This document shows positions 22,459-32,962 of a stretch of DNA of 64,000 bases, piece after piece. The notes below the pieces were generated by a model. The model ran no database searches. It had not been told where the DNA came from and saw nothing but the letters and a program-made list of their open reading frames with translations. Within the stretch, counting starts at the first letter, position 1; each line of letters opens with the position of its first letter. Source of the stretch: Marsupella aquatica. Lineage: Eukaryota > Marchantiophyta. The position numbers were made by a program, and so were the translations under genes. The stretch is from assembly GCA_973895155.1 (NCBI GenBank), contig OZ316896.1, positions 11,160,001 through 11,224,000 on the forward strand. The letters are read 5' to 3'.

Positions 22459-25400
22459 CTCACAAAACGGGAATTTGAGGGAGCCACTGTTAAGTACTAA
22501 TGATGGCAATTTCATTCCCCGGGAGACAGCGGAAGACGAAAAGAAGGCGGCCGTTGTATCGGATTTCGACAACTCAGGAATCATAAGCAAAGTGATATTC
22601 CTCTGGATGAACCCGCTGTTGAAAGTCGGGAGTAGAAAAGCTCTGGCAATCCAAGACGTCCCTCGATTGGGGAAGGACGAGGACGTCGAGACAGCCTACG
22701 GGAAATTCCAGAGAGAGTGGGAGAGGGAGGGTCAAAGCAACAAATTTCTGCCATGGATCATCGTTCGGGCACACTGGCGCATGTTTGCATTGACAGGATT
22801 TCTTGGACTGCTCAAATTAGTGGTCATGTATGCCGGCCCTCTCTTGATTCAGCGGTTCATCGACGTCACGGCGGAGGAAGACAGCCGCTTGTTGGACGGA
22901 GTTTCGCTAGTTGGCCTCCTACTCTTTGCCAAAGCGCTAGAGGTTGTTGCTGATCACCAATCAAACTTCATCGGTAGGAGAATCTCAATAGGGGTCTGGT
23001 CAGGATTAGTCTCAGCTATTTATCGAAAGGGATTGAAAATCACGAGCGGCGCGCGACAGAGCCATGGCACAGGTAAGATCGTCAACTACATGTCCGTCGA
23101 TGCGGAGACTATCTCAGAACTTCTCCAGCAATTGCACTCATTATGGGGGTTGCCCCTTCAAATCTGCCTGGCACTTATTATTCTCTACTCCGTGGTTGGA
23201 ATTGCCACTTTTGCTGGTATCGGCACGATGCTGCTCGTCATGGTAATTTGCTTGGTGATGGCATCCTTCCAACAGAAGTTCCAGATGAAAATCATGGAGG
23301 CGAAGGATAAACGAGTTAAAGTCACTACTGAAGCCCTCGGTTGCATGAAGATCATCAAGCTGTGTGCTTGGCAGGAGGAATTTCTCTCTCGTGTTGAAGC
23401 AGCAAGAAGTGTCGAACGAGGTTGGATTGCGAAGCTCATGTACTTAGCCGCGATGAGCATCTTCCTCCTTTGGCTCTCTCCTTTGGCCGTCTCCGTCATC
23501 ACCTTCGGCACCTGCGTCCTCGTGGGCGTGCCGCTCACTGCTGGTAAGGTGTTCACGGCCATAGCCACATTTCGAATTGTGCAGGAGCCCCTCCGCTCCT
23601 TCCCTCAAATCGTCATGGCAGCTGCCCAAGCCATGGTCTCAGTCCGCCGCGTGAAAACCTACCTTGAGAGCCCGGAATTGGATGTCAATGCAGTTTCAAG
23701 GCTACCAGCAGGAGAAACCTACGCTGTTGTGGTGGAGAGCGGAACCTTCAAATGGGAGCCCGAGGGGAAAAGCCTCACTTTGAAGAACATCGATATTCAA
23801 GTGAGAACCGGATGCTTGGCAGCCATTGTTGGGACGGTGGGGTCCGGCAAGTCAGCCGTATTGTCCTGTCTGCTCGGAGAGATGGAGAAGGTGAGCGGTA
23901 GCGTAGTTCTCAGCGGTACGGTGGCATACGTCGCCCAAAGCGCTTGGATTCAAAACGGGTCCATCAAAGACAACATTCTCTTCGGTAAAGCCTTCGATGA
24001 ATCCTTGTACAAGGAGACTCTACGCGTCTGCGCATTGGCCGGTGATCTAGCGCAGATGCAACATGGTGACCAGACGGAGATCGGTGAGAAAGGAATCAAT
24101 CTCAGCGGGGGGCAGAAGCAACGAGTGCAGCTCGCCAGGGCCGTGTACCAGGATGCTGACATCTACCTCCTGGATGACATCTTCAGCGCCCTAGATGCAC
24201 ACACCGGCTCCAGCATTTTCCAAGATTGCGTTCGAGGCTTTCTGAATGGGAAGACGGTACTCCTAGTGACACACCAGGTGGAGTTCCTCCATGGAGCGGA
24301 TTTAATTCTCGTGATGCGGGACGGGGAGATAGTTCAGTCCGGGAGGTACAATGAGCTGACTAGCCAGGGCACGGATTTTGGAGCTCTCGTGGATGCTCAC
24401 AATGAGAGCCTTGACTCAGCCGAAGCTAATGGGAACGACAGGGTCGAGAACGAGGATGATGATGTGATCTTTGAACTGGGCGAGGAAGATAACTACCCTA
24501 CCTCGTTGGACCAACTCGAACCTCATTTGCCGACGTCGACAGCCCCAGTTCTCATTGCCTGGTCCCCGAGATCGAATCCAGGATCGGAGGCCGCTACTCC
24601 ACCCTCTGTAGGGAGTGGGCGCCTCGAGAGGGGGCAGAGCTTGGAAAAAAACCAAGAACACCCGAATTTCAGGAAGCTCAACAAAGCGGTGGGGCGATCT
24701 GGCAAGAAGAGTTTGCAAAAGGGCTCGAAAGCGCAGCATCCACCAGCGGCAGCCCCGGTCATAGCCTCCGCAAAGCTCATCGAGGAGGAAGAACGAGAGA
24801 AGGGGCGAGTAGATTCATCAGTGTACTGGGCCTACTGTACGAAGGTGCTCTTCGGCACCCACGTTATTGCGCTAATTTTCATACAGACCGCCTGGCAAGG
24901 GCTGCAAATAGCCAGCGACTTCTGGCTTGCGGAGTCAACCTCGGAAGAATCTGTGGAAAATTTCAACGCCAAGAGATTTATAACGGTCTACACCGGGTTA
25001 GCCATTGGGAGCGGGTTATTTGTCCTGGCGAGGTCTCTCCTGGTATCGTTCTCGGGGCTCAGAACTGCGCAGAGATTCTTCCTGGACATGATCAGAAGTG
25101 TCTTCAAAGCTCCAATGTCCTTCTTCGATACCACTCCAACAGGACGAGTGCTTACTAGATCGTCCACAGATCAAATGGACGTCGACTTCCTTATCCCTTT
25201 CATGTATGGCAGCATGTTGGCGGTGGGGTTCCAGCTAATCGGTGTGCTGACCGTCATGTCCAGAGTCACGTGGCAGTTGTTATTCCTCATAGTCCCTCTT
25301 CTCGTTGTCTTCGTTCAATACCAACGCTACTTCATTGCCACTTCTCGTGAGCTCACCCGCCTGGAGTCCATCACTCAAGCTCCTATTATCCAGCACTTCT

Positions 25401-26575
25401 CCGAGACCATCTCGGGCTTCACCACTGTGCGTGCATTCGGCCATCAGGAGAGATTTGTCTCCAGCAATGTAGACCTTTGTAGCATCAATATGGGGATCCA
25501 ATTCCACAGCAATGGAGCATATGAATGGCTCGGGTTCCGATTAGAATCTTTCGGGACTTTATTGTTATGCATCTCTGCGCTAATCCTGGTGCTCGTTCCG
25601 AAGGGGTTCGTTCAGCCGGAATTCGTCGGGCTCTCTCTCTCGTACGGACTGGCCCTTAACGGGTGCCTGTTTTGGTTAATCCTTTCTTTAAGTATGTTGG
25701 AGCAGAAAATGGTGGCCGTGGAGAGGATTCTCCAGTACACAGACATTCCCAGCGAAGCACCGCTTGTGATAGAGGGGCACCAGCCCGATCAAACCTGGCC
25801 CAGCAAAGGGAGCATCACCATGCAGAATGTACAGATGCGGTACCGTCCAGACATGCCTTTGGTGCTAAAAGGAGTCAGCTTCTCACTCAGGGGAGGGGAG
25901 AAGCTGGGCGTGGTGGGCAGAACAGGAAGCGGAAAATCTTCTCTAATCCAGGTGCTCTTCAGAATTGTGGAACCTGCAGGTGGGCGTATTGTGGTGGACA
26001 GAGTTGACATTACTACAATTGGACTGCGGGACTTGAGGTCCAAGTTCAGTGTCATACCTCAAGAACCTACTCTGTTCGAGGGCAATGTGAGAAACAATGT
26101 GGATCCGCTTGGCAAGTACTCAGATGCCGAGATTTGGGAGGCTTTAGACAAGAGTCAGCTTGGGGATGTTGTTCGGGAGAAAGAGCTGAAGCTGGATCAC
26201 CTGGTGGCGGAGAATGGAGATAATTGGAGCATGGGACAGCGGCAATTATTTTGCCTGGCGAGAGCTTTGTTGAGAAAAAGCAAGGTGCTGGTGCTCGACG
26301 AAGCAACGGCGAGTGTAGATACGCAGACAGATGTCGTACTGCAGAAGATTATCACCAGGGAGTTCTCGGACTGCACAGTTATTAGCATAGCGCATAGGAT
26401 ACCCACTGTTATGGATAGTGACAAAGTACTAGTCTTAGACGCTGGAGTTGTGAAAGAATTTGGATCTCCGGCCACGTTGTTAGATCAGCAGGCTTCTCTC
26501 TTCTCTGCCCTAGTGCAAGAGTATTGGAACAGATCGAATAGCTTGAACGATTTGGCTGCCGCGGTAGAAGGCTAA
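22451..26575 (+). CDS. ABCC-type (MRP) ABC transporter core, intronless, 1374 aa
   Basis: The ATG at 22451 (MVDSQNGNLREPLL) opens a 1374-residue frame with no intron. Order: TMD1 (about residues 85-390, including the GRRISIGVWSGLVSAIYRKGLKI coupling region), NBD1 with Walker A GTVGSGKS (461), LSGGQKQR (551) and Walker B IYLLDD (571), then a long charged linker (about 640-790). TMD2 follows (about 795-1080), then NBD2 with GRTGSGKS (1156), WSMGQRQ (1259) and LVLDEATASVD (about 1280). NBD1 has D after the Walker B aspartate and NBD2 has E, the usual ABCC asymmetry of one degenerate and one catalytic site. Plant ABCCs are typically vacuolar or plasma-membrane pumps of glutathione conjugates and other organic anions; the substrate here is unknown. 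The linker is longer than usual. Both ATP sites look intact, so the core appears functional even without TMD0. Confidence 0.93.
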   Translation: MVDSQNGNLREPLLSTNDGNFIPRETAEDEKKAAVVSDFDNSGIISKVIFLWMNPLLKVGSRKALAIQDVPRLGKDEDVETAYGKFQREWEREGQSNKFLPWIIVRAHWRMFALTGFLGLLKLVVMYAGPLLIQRFIDVTAEEDSRLLDGVSLVGLLLFAKALEVVADHQSNFIGRRISIGVWSGLVSAIYRKGLKITSGARQSHGTGKIVNYMSVDAETISELLQQLHSLWGLPLQICLALIILYSVVGIATFAGIGTMLLVMVICLVMASFQQKFQMKIMEAKDKRVKVTTEALGCMKIIKLCAWQEEFLSRVEAARSVERGWIAKLMYLAAMSIFLLWLSPLAVSVITFGTCVLVGVPLTAGKVFTAIATFRIVQEPLRSFPQIVMAAAQAMVSVRRVKTYLESPELDVNAVSRLPAGETYAVVVESGTFKWEPEGKSLTLKNIDIQVRTGCLAAIVGTVGSGKSAVLSCLLGEMEKVSGSVVLSGTVAYVAQSAWIQNGSIKDNILFGKAFDESLYKETLRVCALAGDLAQMQHGDQTEIGEKGINLSGGQKQRVQLARAVYQDADIYLLDDIFSALDAHTGSSIFQDCVRGFLNGKTVLLVTHQVEFLHGADLILVMRDGEIVQSGRYNELTSQGTDFGALVDAHNESLDSAEANGNDRVENEDDDVIFELGEEDNYPTSLDQLEPHLPTSTAPVLIAWSPRSNPGSEAATPPSVGSGRLERGQSLEKNQEHPNFRKLNKAVGRSGKKSLQKGSKAQHPPAAAPVIASAKLIEEEEREKGRVDSSVYWAYCTKVLFGTHVIALIFIQTAWQGLQIASDFWLAESTSEESVENFNAKRFITVYTGLAIGSGLFVLARSLLVSFSGLRTAQRFFLDMIRSVFKAPMSFFDTTPTGRVLTRSSTDQMDVDFLIPFMYGSMLAVGFQLIGVLTVMSRVTWQLLFLIVPLLVVFVQYQRYFIATSRELTRLESITQAPIIQHFSETISGFTTVRAFGHQERFVSSNVDLCSINMGIQFHSNGAYEWLGFRLESFGTLLLCISALILVLVPKGFVQPEFVGLSLSYGLALNGCLFWLILSLSMLEQKMVAVERILQYTDIPSEAPLVIEGHQPDQTWPSKGSITMQNVQMRYRPDMPLVLKGVSFSLRGGEKLGVVGRTGSGKSSLIQVLFRIVEPAGGRIVVDRVDITTIGLRDLRSKFSVIPQEPTLFEGNVRNNVDPLGKYSDAEIWEALDKSQLGDVVREKELKLDHLVAENGDNWSMGQRQLFCLARALLRKSKVLVLDEATASVDTQTDVVLQKIITREFSDCTVISIAHRIPTVMDSDKVLVLDAGVVKEFGSPATLLDQQASLFSALVQEYWNRSNSLNDLAAAVEG

Positions 26576-27838
26576 TTGTAAAGGTTAGATTAAAACTAAC
26601 AATCTTTGACCTTGCAGTTTGGGCGTCGAATACAGATGACATCCCGTCGTCCACCAAAATCTGCTGCAAACACAATTATCCCTCAAGCTACCCTCTGGAC
26701 TGGGAAGGGAGTCTCAAACTCTCAATGCACCCACCACAATACAGGTGGTTGTGGTGATGATGATAAAACCCAAAGTGGGAGATGTCATCGTGACAGCAAC
26801 AACAGCCTCTGTTAATGCGTGATGGTGAGTGATGAACTCTGATTAAAGCTATGCTACCGACGTGTTGTCTGAGAATGAAAAGTGACATTATGGCTAACCT
26901 CTAACTCGCTGACAAGTGAATCCAACAGCTCTGTATGAGCTGAGATGTCCGCCCTGAATGTAGAGTGACACGCAAACCTAGCCAGGCCAGCCCACGACTG
27001 ATGGTTTTACCGGGTTGAGAAACCTCAGCTCTTAATTTTCGAGGCATCATTTGTGCCATGAACACAGCCCATTACCACCTGAATCACAGGGCTTGATGCT
27101 GCTCATGAGGACAACTGATGGAAGGAGATCCATCACTTACGACCACTGGGGAATGACTCAGTCATACGAGAGGTTGCAGGAAGAAATTGGTAATGAAATA
27201 AGAAAGTATGGCCGAGGCCAGGGAATCGTGGAAGGAAAGGAGTTCACGAGATGCGAGCTTAAGGCATTCGTGATAGAGGTTTCTGCCGTTGTTGATGCTC
27301 CCTTGTTCCTCTTGCAAATTGTGTCAACCGTTTACTGTCAATACTACGGCAATCGCATCATTTCTGATTTATTCAGAATCTGCCAACGAGGTCAAGAGCT
27401 GGAGTTTTATAAGCTATTCACATTTGCTTTGAAAGTCTGTCACCTAATCTGAATCTACTGTAGCTCAGTGCACTATTTCTTGGAGACGCAAATCTTTGTC
27501 TGCAGCGACAGAAGGAATCGAGAATCAATCGAACTGTATTCTCGTTATGCTTAGAACTAATCGAGAATCAATCGAACCTGAATTGGAACAGAAGAATTAC
27601 ATAACATTGAACGATTCCATGAAATATGTTGTCCTGTACTGCTGTGCAAGTGTATGCTCTCACACGAAGCACCGAACCTGAAAAACCTGAGGGCATGACG
27701 AACTGAAGATCTACACGAATTGAATAAAAAGCCTTTTCTGTTCAAGAGAATGCAAACAGTTTCATTGACAAAATGGCAGGGCCATGCAGGTTCCCACATT
27801 CAAGCTGAGAAAGTAATCTGGTGAATGTTCCTAGGTGC
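26576..27838. other. Intergenic between ABCC and the copia element
   Basis: No gene assigned. A frame with an ATG at 27096 runs to 27452 (118 residues, ITYDHWGMTQSYERLQEEIG..., later VDAPLFLLQIVSTVYC). It has a mixed hydrophilic and hydrophobic make-up and codes for nothing I recognise. It could be a small gene or part of the ABCC 3' UTR. The rest shows no repeats. The copia element inserted at 27843/27844. Confidence 0.4.
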
Positions 27839-27843
27839 CTTAC

Positions 27844-28225
27844 TGTGAAGTGTTTCCCTTGTGAAGTGTTTCCCTTCTGTGTTCTGGTCTCGACGTCTTC
27901 CCACTTTCACTTCCGTTCTTATCGTAGGGCTTGTTTTTAGCTCTTTACTCCTTACTGTAAAGTGGCGCGGGTGTAAGGCAGTCTGTTGCCCAACACGTGT
28001 TTGAGCTTCCTATGGCGCGCCTGGCTCTTTTCAAACTCGTTTGAAGGGCAGGAGTGCCTGCACTTAAGCAGTATGCGCGACTAACTCTGGATAGAGCATT
28101 CAGTCTTTTACAATGAATCAATCAATGGATGTGAGTGCAATGTTTGCACTCTTCCACAGATACTGCGTATGATTTATGAATGTGTCACAGTGTCTTATGT
28201 TTTGTTCTCCAAGCTACAGATCACA
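27844..28225 (+). repeat. 5' LTR of the copia element (382 bp)
   Basis: Starts TGTGAAGTGTTTCCC and ends GATCACA, giving TG...CA ends. The start holds two copies of a 16-bp tgtgaagtgtttccct unit. Alignment by eye with 32560-32957 shows four scattered substitutions. Confidence 0.95.
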
Positions 28226-28240
28226 GGTTATGGGCCAGTA
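28226..28240 (+). other. Primer-binding site, possibly complementary to an internal region of initiator Met tRNA
   Basis: The 13 bases ggttatgggccag directly follow the 5' LTR. They do not resemble the usual tggtatcagagc 3'-end site. They do resemble the complement of the anticodon-stem region of initiator Met tRNA, the half-tRNA priming used by some copia lineages. The match is by memory and imperfect. Confidence 0.45.
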
Positions 28241-28338
28241 TTAAATCAATCGATCGATCGATAGTCTGTTATAGTCTTCTGTGAACAAACGCACACACTT
28301 TTGTCTACTTCGTGTTTTGCTCTATCACAATTACAGTC

Positions 28339-31300
28339 ATGACATTTCGTGACTCCACTCACTTGTTACCAAAATTAGATGGCGGTCCCAATTACGAGCA
28401 GTGGCAGCTACTTGTCTCAGCTAGTCTGGCATCATCAGGCGGCTGGAAGTTCATTGATGGAACAGCGGTGTCACCTGTTCAAGAGATTGACGAAATGAAC
28501 TATCAGTTTCAGGCTCATCTTGAGACTTACAATGCTCAAGCCGCTCATGCTCGGATGATCATCCTTTCTACTTGCAAGACACACATTCAGGCGACCCTCG
28601 CGTTGGTGCCTATAGCAAAAGAATGTTGGGATAAATTGAAGAAGATCTACAAGCCTCAGGGGCTTATCCAGAAGCACAATACGTGGGTTGCTTACGTCAA
28701 ATTGCAGTATCGGGGGGAGGACATGGAAACATTTACTACTCAATACCGGGATGCTCTTGATCGATGTGCGGCTGCAGGCATTGTCATTGATATTGCTGTT
28801 CAAACCATGCAGTTTCTTCATAGTTGTGAGCACATCCGACGTAACCCGAAGGATTCTCGTTCCCTTGATCTTCTTCTTCAAGAAGCACGGGATGAATATC
28901 ATAATGATCCTGATCAGGCACCATTGCAGCCGGCTTTACAGTTGAACGTCAATACTAGCACCTCACGTCCAACTTCGTCCACGCTGCCTAAGGAACTCTG
29001 TCCTTACTGTCGACTTCCTCGCCACAAGGAGGACACCTGTTACTATAAGTACGAGCATCTTCGACGACCAGGATGGCAGCCCAACACAATTACAATGCAA
29101 CGCATTCAACAACGCCTCAAGGGGACAAATAATGTTCAGGCTACTCTTCCAACCATCCTCTGCCCTGATTCTCCTCCACTTGATATTTTAAATTTTGTGC
29201 AATCTTTACATCACATACATTCTGAGGAGACTCCATTTGCGGATACCGGTACTTGGATTGCTGACTCTGGTGCGAATCATCATTTTTGTAACAACCGGAG
29301 TCTATTCCAGGATTATCAATCTGATCCATTGTCCATCAATACTGGGGCAGGACAAATCATTTCACCAGGGCACGGTAATCTAGATCTTTCTGTGCAATGC
29401 ACTGATAAATCTTACCGACCAATACGACTACATAATGTACGCCACATGCCGAGTAGTGCATTAAATACTATCTCCGAGCATCTTTTAGAGCATAAAGGTG
29501 TATATTGGCATGGCTGGGAGTCTCATTTCGTTTTCCGAGCAACTGGTCAAGAATTTGCTAGCGCCAAGAAGTTCGATGGCCTTAAGGTTCTTTGCGTCAA
29601 AGTTCCACCCTCGTCCACTCCTGATGATAATCACTTCTTTGCACAGAGTGTTAGTTTTCCTCTCCTTCATCGTCGTTTTGCACATTTGCATTCTGACGGT
29701 GTCAAGAAGGTTGTCCAACAAGAAAACATTACACTCACTGGCTCTAATGTCCTACCGCCGTGTGAAACATGCGCCCTTGCCAAGTCCTCTTGTGTTATCT
29801 CTCATGAATCACACACTCGGGCGACTGCTCCATTTCAGAAAATACACATTGACCTTGTTGGTCCTATCTCCACTCCCGGGCTCAATCACCAGCGCTTTTT
29901 TCTGCTTCTCACTGATGATTACTCACGCTCTCGCTGGGTGTATTGTGTTCAACATAAGAGTCAAGTTTCTTCCCTTGTTCAGAAGTTCTGTATTGCAATA
30001 CAAGCTCACTATTCTGTCAAGGTTGGGGCTATTCATTGCGACAATGGCACTGAGTTTGGCAGCGCAGAGTTACAACAATTCTTGGCAGATCTTGGATGCA
30101 GCATCTCACACTCGGCTCCATATCATCACACTCAAAACGGAATTGCTGAACGGGCAAATGGTGTCATCATTGAGCGGGCCAGGGCTATGTTGTTGGATTC
30201 TCATCTTCCATCTCGTTTATGGCCAGAAGTGGTTCGGACTGCAGTTTACGTGTCAAATCGACTACCTACGACAGTCAATCCTGACTTAGCATCTTCGCTT
30301 GCTACTCTCAATCGTGCGTTCAAACGGCCGGTTAATTCTAATATCACTCATTTGCGAGTGTTTGGTGAAATTTTTTATATGCACATACCTCCTGAGAGGC
30401 GACTTCGTGGTGATAAATTTTCATCCAGGGCATGATGTGGATTTCTGGTGGGATATGGTGATGGTCTTAGCTATCGCATATGGTTTCCCGACACAAATGA
30501 AATTGCAGTATCTGCCTATGTTTCCATTGATGAGACACCCCGTTTAGTTTCTCCATTACAATCGATGACGACGGATCCTGCTTTGATCACTTTTGAGCAA
30601 CCAATCTTTTTGGCTCCAATCGATGCTCCATTAATAGCTCCTCTTTCGGCTCTTGCCATTGATAGTCAGGCACCTCCTATTTTCTCGTCGGCACCTGACA
30701 CTATTCCAAATCAGGTTTCCCCTAATGCGGCTGAGTTTTTTCCGACTATGATACCACCTTTGGGCACAATCTCGCCAGAAGAATTCCATGAAGATGTAAC
30801 CGCAGCAATAGCTGACATGCCGCCTCCTCCTCGTCGGTCAACTCGAAGTAATAGGGGTGTTCCCCCCCCTCGATTTTTTTCTGCCTCTTTGCTCTCGCAT
30901 ATTCCATCAACGCTGCTCTACTCTTATTCGGCTGCGCTCTTCTCCTCTTTTTCGGATGTACCAAAAACTCACAAAGAGGCGATGTCTGGGCCTGATGCTG
31001 CGTCTTGGAAAGAAGCGGAGCAGAAGGAACTTCATCAGTTGGCGAAATTAAATGTGGCTTGATTGATTCCGTTACCACCTGGTGCACGCCTACTTCCATC
31101 CAAATGGGTTTACAATCGAAAGAAGACAGGCATCTACAAAGCATGTTTTGTGGCTTGCGGGGATAAGCAACGACCAGGTGAAGACTACGGGGATACTTTT
31201 GCCTCTGTGGTTAGACCTGAGACTTTTTGCACCATTATGGCACTTGTTGCTATTTTCAATCTTGAAGCTCGTAGTTTCGATATTGTTACAGCATTTCTAT

Positions 31301-32537
31301 ATGCTCTGATGGCTGGCCAGCCACCCATTTATATTCGACCACCACCAGGATATGAGACGTATACTGCCGATGGTCAGCTCCTCATCTGGTTACTCCTATC
31401 TGCTTTATACGGTTTACGGCAATCTCCTCGGCTCTAGTACATTGCGATTACTGAGTTTTTGGCTACTCATGGTTTTTTCCCGTTACTCTCAGATCCATGT
31501 GTTCTAAAAAATTCTACGGGGGATCTCATTGTCTTGTGGGTGGATGACATTATTACCATCTCCACGACCGTTGAAGGTGTCAATGCTATGCACTCCATGT
31601 TGTCATCCCGATATGAGATTCGTGCACTTGGAGACTTAACTGAGTATCTTGGGCCCTGGCAATTTATCGAGATCGGGCTGCAGGAGTTTTATATATTGCA
31701 CAAAATCAGTATGCTCAAAAGGTTCTTACTCGTTTTCATATGAATGCTGCGGTTGCTCTCACTGCACCTTCCACTGGAATTGATCAATTACTTCCGAGTG
31801 AAATCTCTGCGACACCAGATCAGTTACAATTGTATCAAGCTATGATTGGCTCCCTCATGTATCTAGCAGTGTGGACGCGGCCTGATATTGCTGAACGATG
31901 TGCACGCCTTGGCCAATTTGCACATAACCCTGCGCCTGAACATCAGGCTTATGCTCGACATGTTCTGGCTTACCTCAGCGGCACCATTCATCTGGGTCTC
32001 AAGTATCATTCTGCTCTATACCAGGGTATTGAGATCCATTCTTTAAATTTCCAAGGATATTGTGATGCTTCTTTTGCCGGTGATGTTATTGATCGCAAAT
32101 CTGCCTTTGGCTATCTTTTCAAGCTTGCTAGTGGAGCTATCAGCTGGAAGTCACGCAAGCAGCCAATTATCACAACCAGCAGCATTGAGGCTGAATACGT
32201 CGCCTACTCTATTGCATGTAAAGAAGCTATTTGGCTTCGCGCTCTGCTACAGCAACTTGATTTCTGTTCTTCTGATGTCTCTACGGTTGTCATGTGGGGA
32301 GATAACAAGCCAGCAATTGCTTTGACTATTAATCCAGAGCATCATGCTAGGACCAAGCATATCCAGATTCAGTGGCATTATGTGCGTGAGCAAGTTCATT
32401 TAGGGCATGTGCAGATCAAGTATTTGTCGACTGACAACATGCATGCTGACGGCTTGACGAAACCACTGGCTGGAATCCATTTTCAACGATTCATTCAGCT
32501 TCTTGGTCTTGTTTTCTTCCCAGTTTCTACCAATTAG
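28339..32537 (+). pseudogene. copia gag-pol polyprotein, three nonsense codons and one frameshift
   Basis: The ATG is at 28339 (MTFRDSTHLLPKLDGG). Gag covers about residues 1-200, then the zinc knuckle CPYCRLPRHKEDTCY, protease WIADSGANHHF, and the integrase HHCC (HRRFAHLHSD ... CETC). The integrase core follows with D (IDLVGPIS), D (IHCDNGTEFG) and E (NGIAERANG), then RT (YKACFVACGDKQRPGEDYGD, WVDDIITIS) and RNase H (YCDASFAGD, SSIEAEYVAYS, KHIQIQWHYV). In-frame stops are at 30433 (TGA), 31060 (TGA) and 31435 (TAG). A frameshift near 31650 precedes the RNase H frame that ends at 32537. The stop at 31435 sits where family proteins have the W of SPRxW. Product: structural and replication polyprotein of the transposon; inactive here unless the stops are read through. 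Confidence 0.92.
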
Positions 32538-32544
32538 AAGACAG

Positions 32545-32559
32545 TCGATCCGGGGGGTG
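32545..32559 (+). other. Polypurine tract of the copia element
   Basis: A gatccggggggtg run lies directly before the 3' LTR start at 32560 and just after the RNase H stop. Position and G-run fit a plus-strand primer. Confidence 0.7.
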
Positions 32560-32957
32560 TGTGAAGTGTTTCCCTTGTGAAGTGTTTCCCTTGTGAAGTG
32601 TTTCCCTTCTGTGTTCTGGTCTCGACGTCTTCCCACTTTCACTTCCGTTCTTATCGTAGGGCTTGTTTTTAGCTCTTTACTCCTTACTGTAAAGTGGCGC
32701 GGGTGTAAGGCAGTCTGTTGCCCAACACGTGTTTGAGCTTCCTATGGCGCGCCTGGCTCTTTTCAAACTCGTTTGAAGGGCAGGAGTGCCTGCACTTAAG
32801 CAGTATGCGCGACTGACTCTGAATAGAGCATTCAGTCTTTTACAATGAATCAATCAATGGATGTGAGCGCAATGTTTGCACTCTTCCACAGATACTGCGT
32901 ATGATTTATGAATGTGTCAAAGTGTCTTATGTTTTGTTCTCCAAGCTACAGATCACA
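32560..32957 (+). repeat. 3' LTR of the copia element (398 bp)
   Basis: As the 5' LTR but with three instead of two copies of the 16-bp tgtgaagtgtttccct unit at its start, which accounts for the whole 16-bp length difference. Ends GATCACA, followed by the TSD CTTAC. Confidence 0.95.
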
Positions 32958-32962
32958 CTTAC

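Larger units (their letters stand above)
27839..32962 (+). mobile_element. Near-complete Ty1/copia LTR retrotransposon with TSD CTTAC
   Basis: Element 27844-32957, 5.1 kb, bounded by CTTAC at 27839-27843 and 32958-32962. Two LTRs differ at about four positions plus one 16-bp unit, which implies a recent insertion. Internal order is gag, zinc knuckle, protease, integrase, reverse transcriptase, RNase H, the copia order. The coding frame is broken (see the gag-pol entry), so this copy is not autonomous. Confidence 0.95.

Noticed and set aside
24416-24780. Minus-strand ORFs inside ABCC
   Set aside because: Antisense shadows of the strong plus-strand coding sequence.
27051-27452. 133-codon ORF between ABCC and the copia element
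   Set aside because: The first codon is TTG; the first ATG is at 27096. No recognised family and no splice or promoter support, so not listed as a gene, only mentioned.
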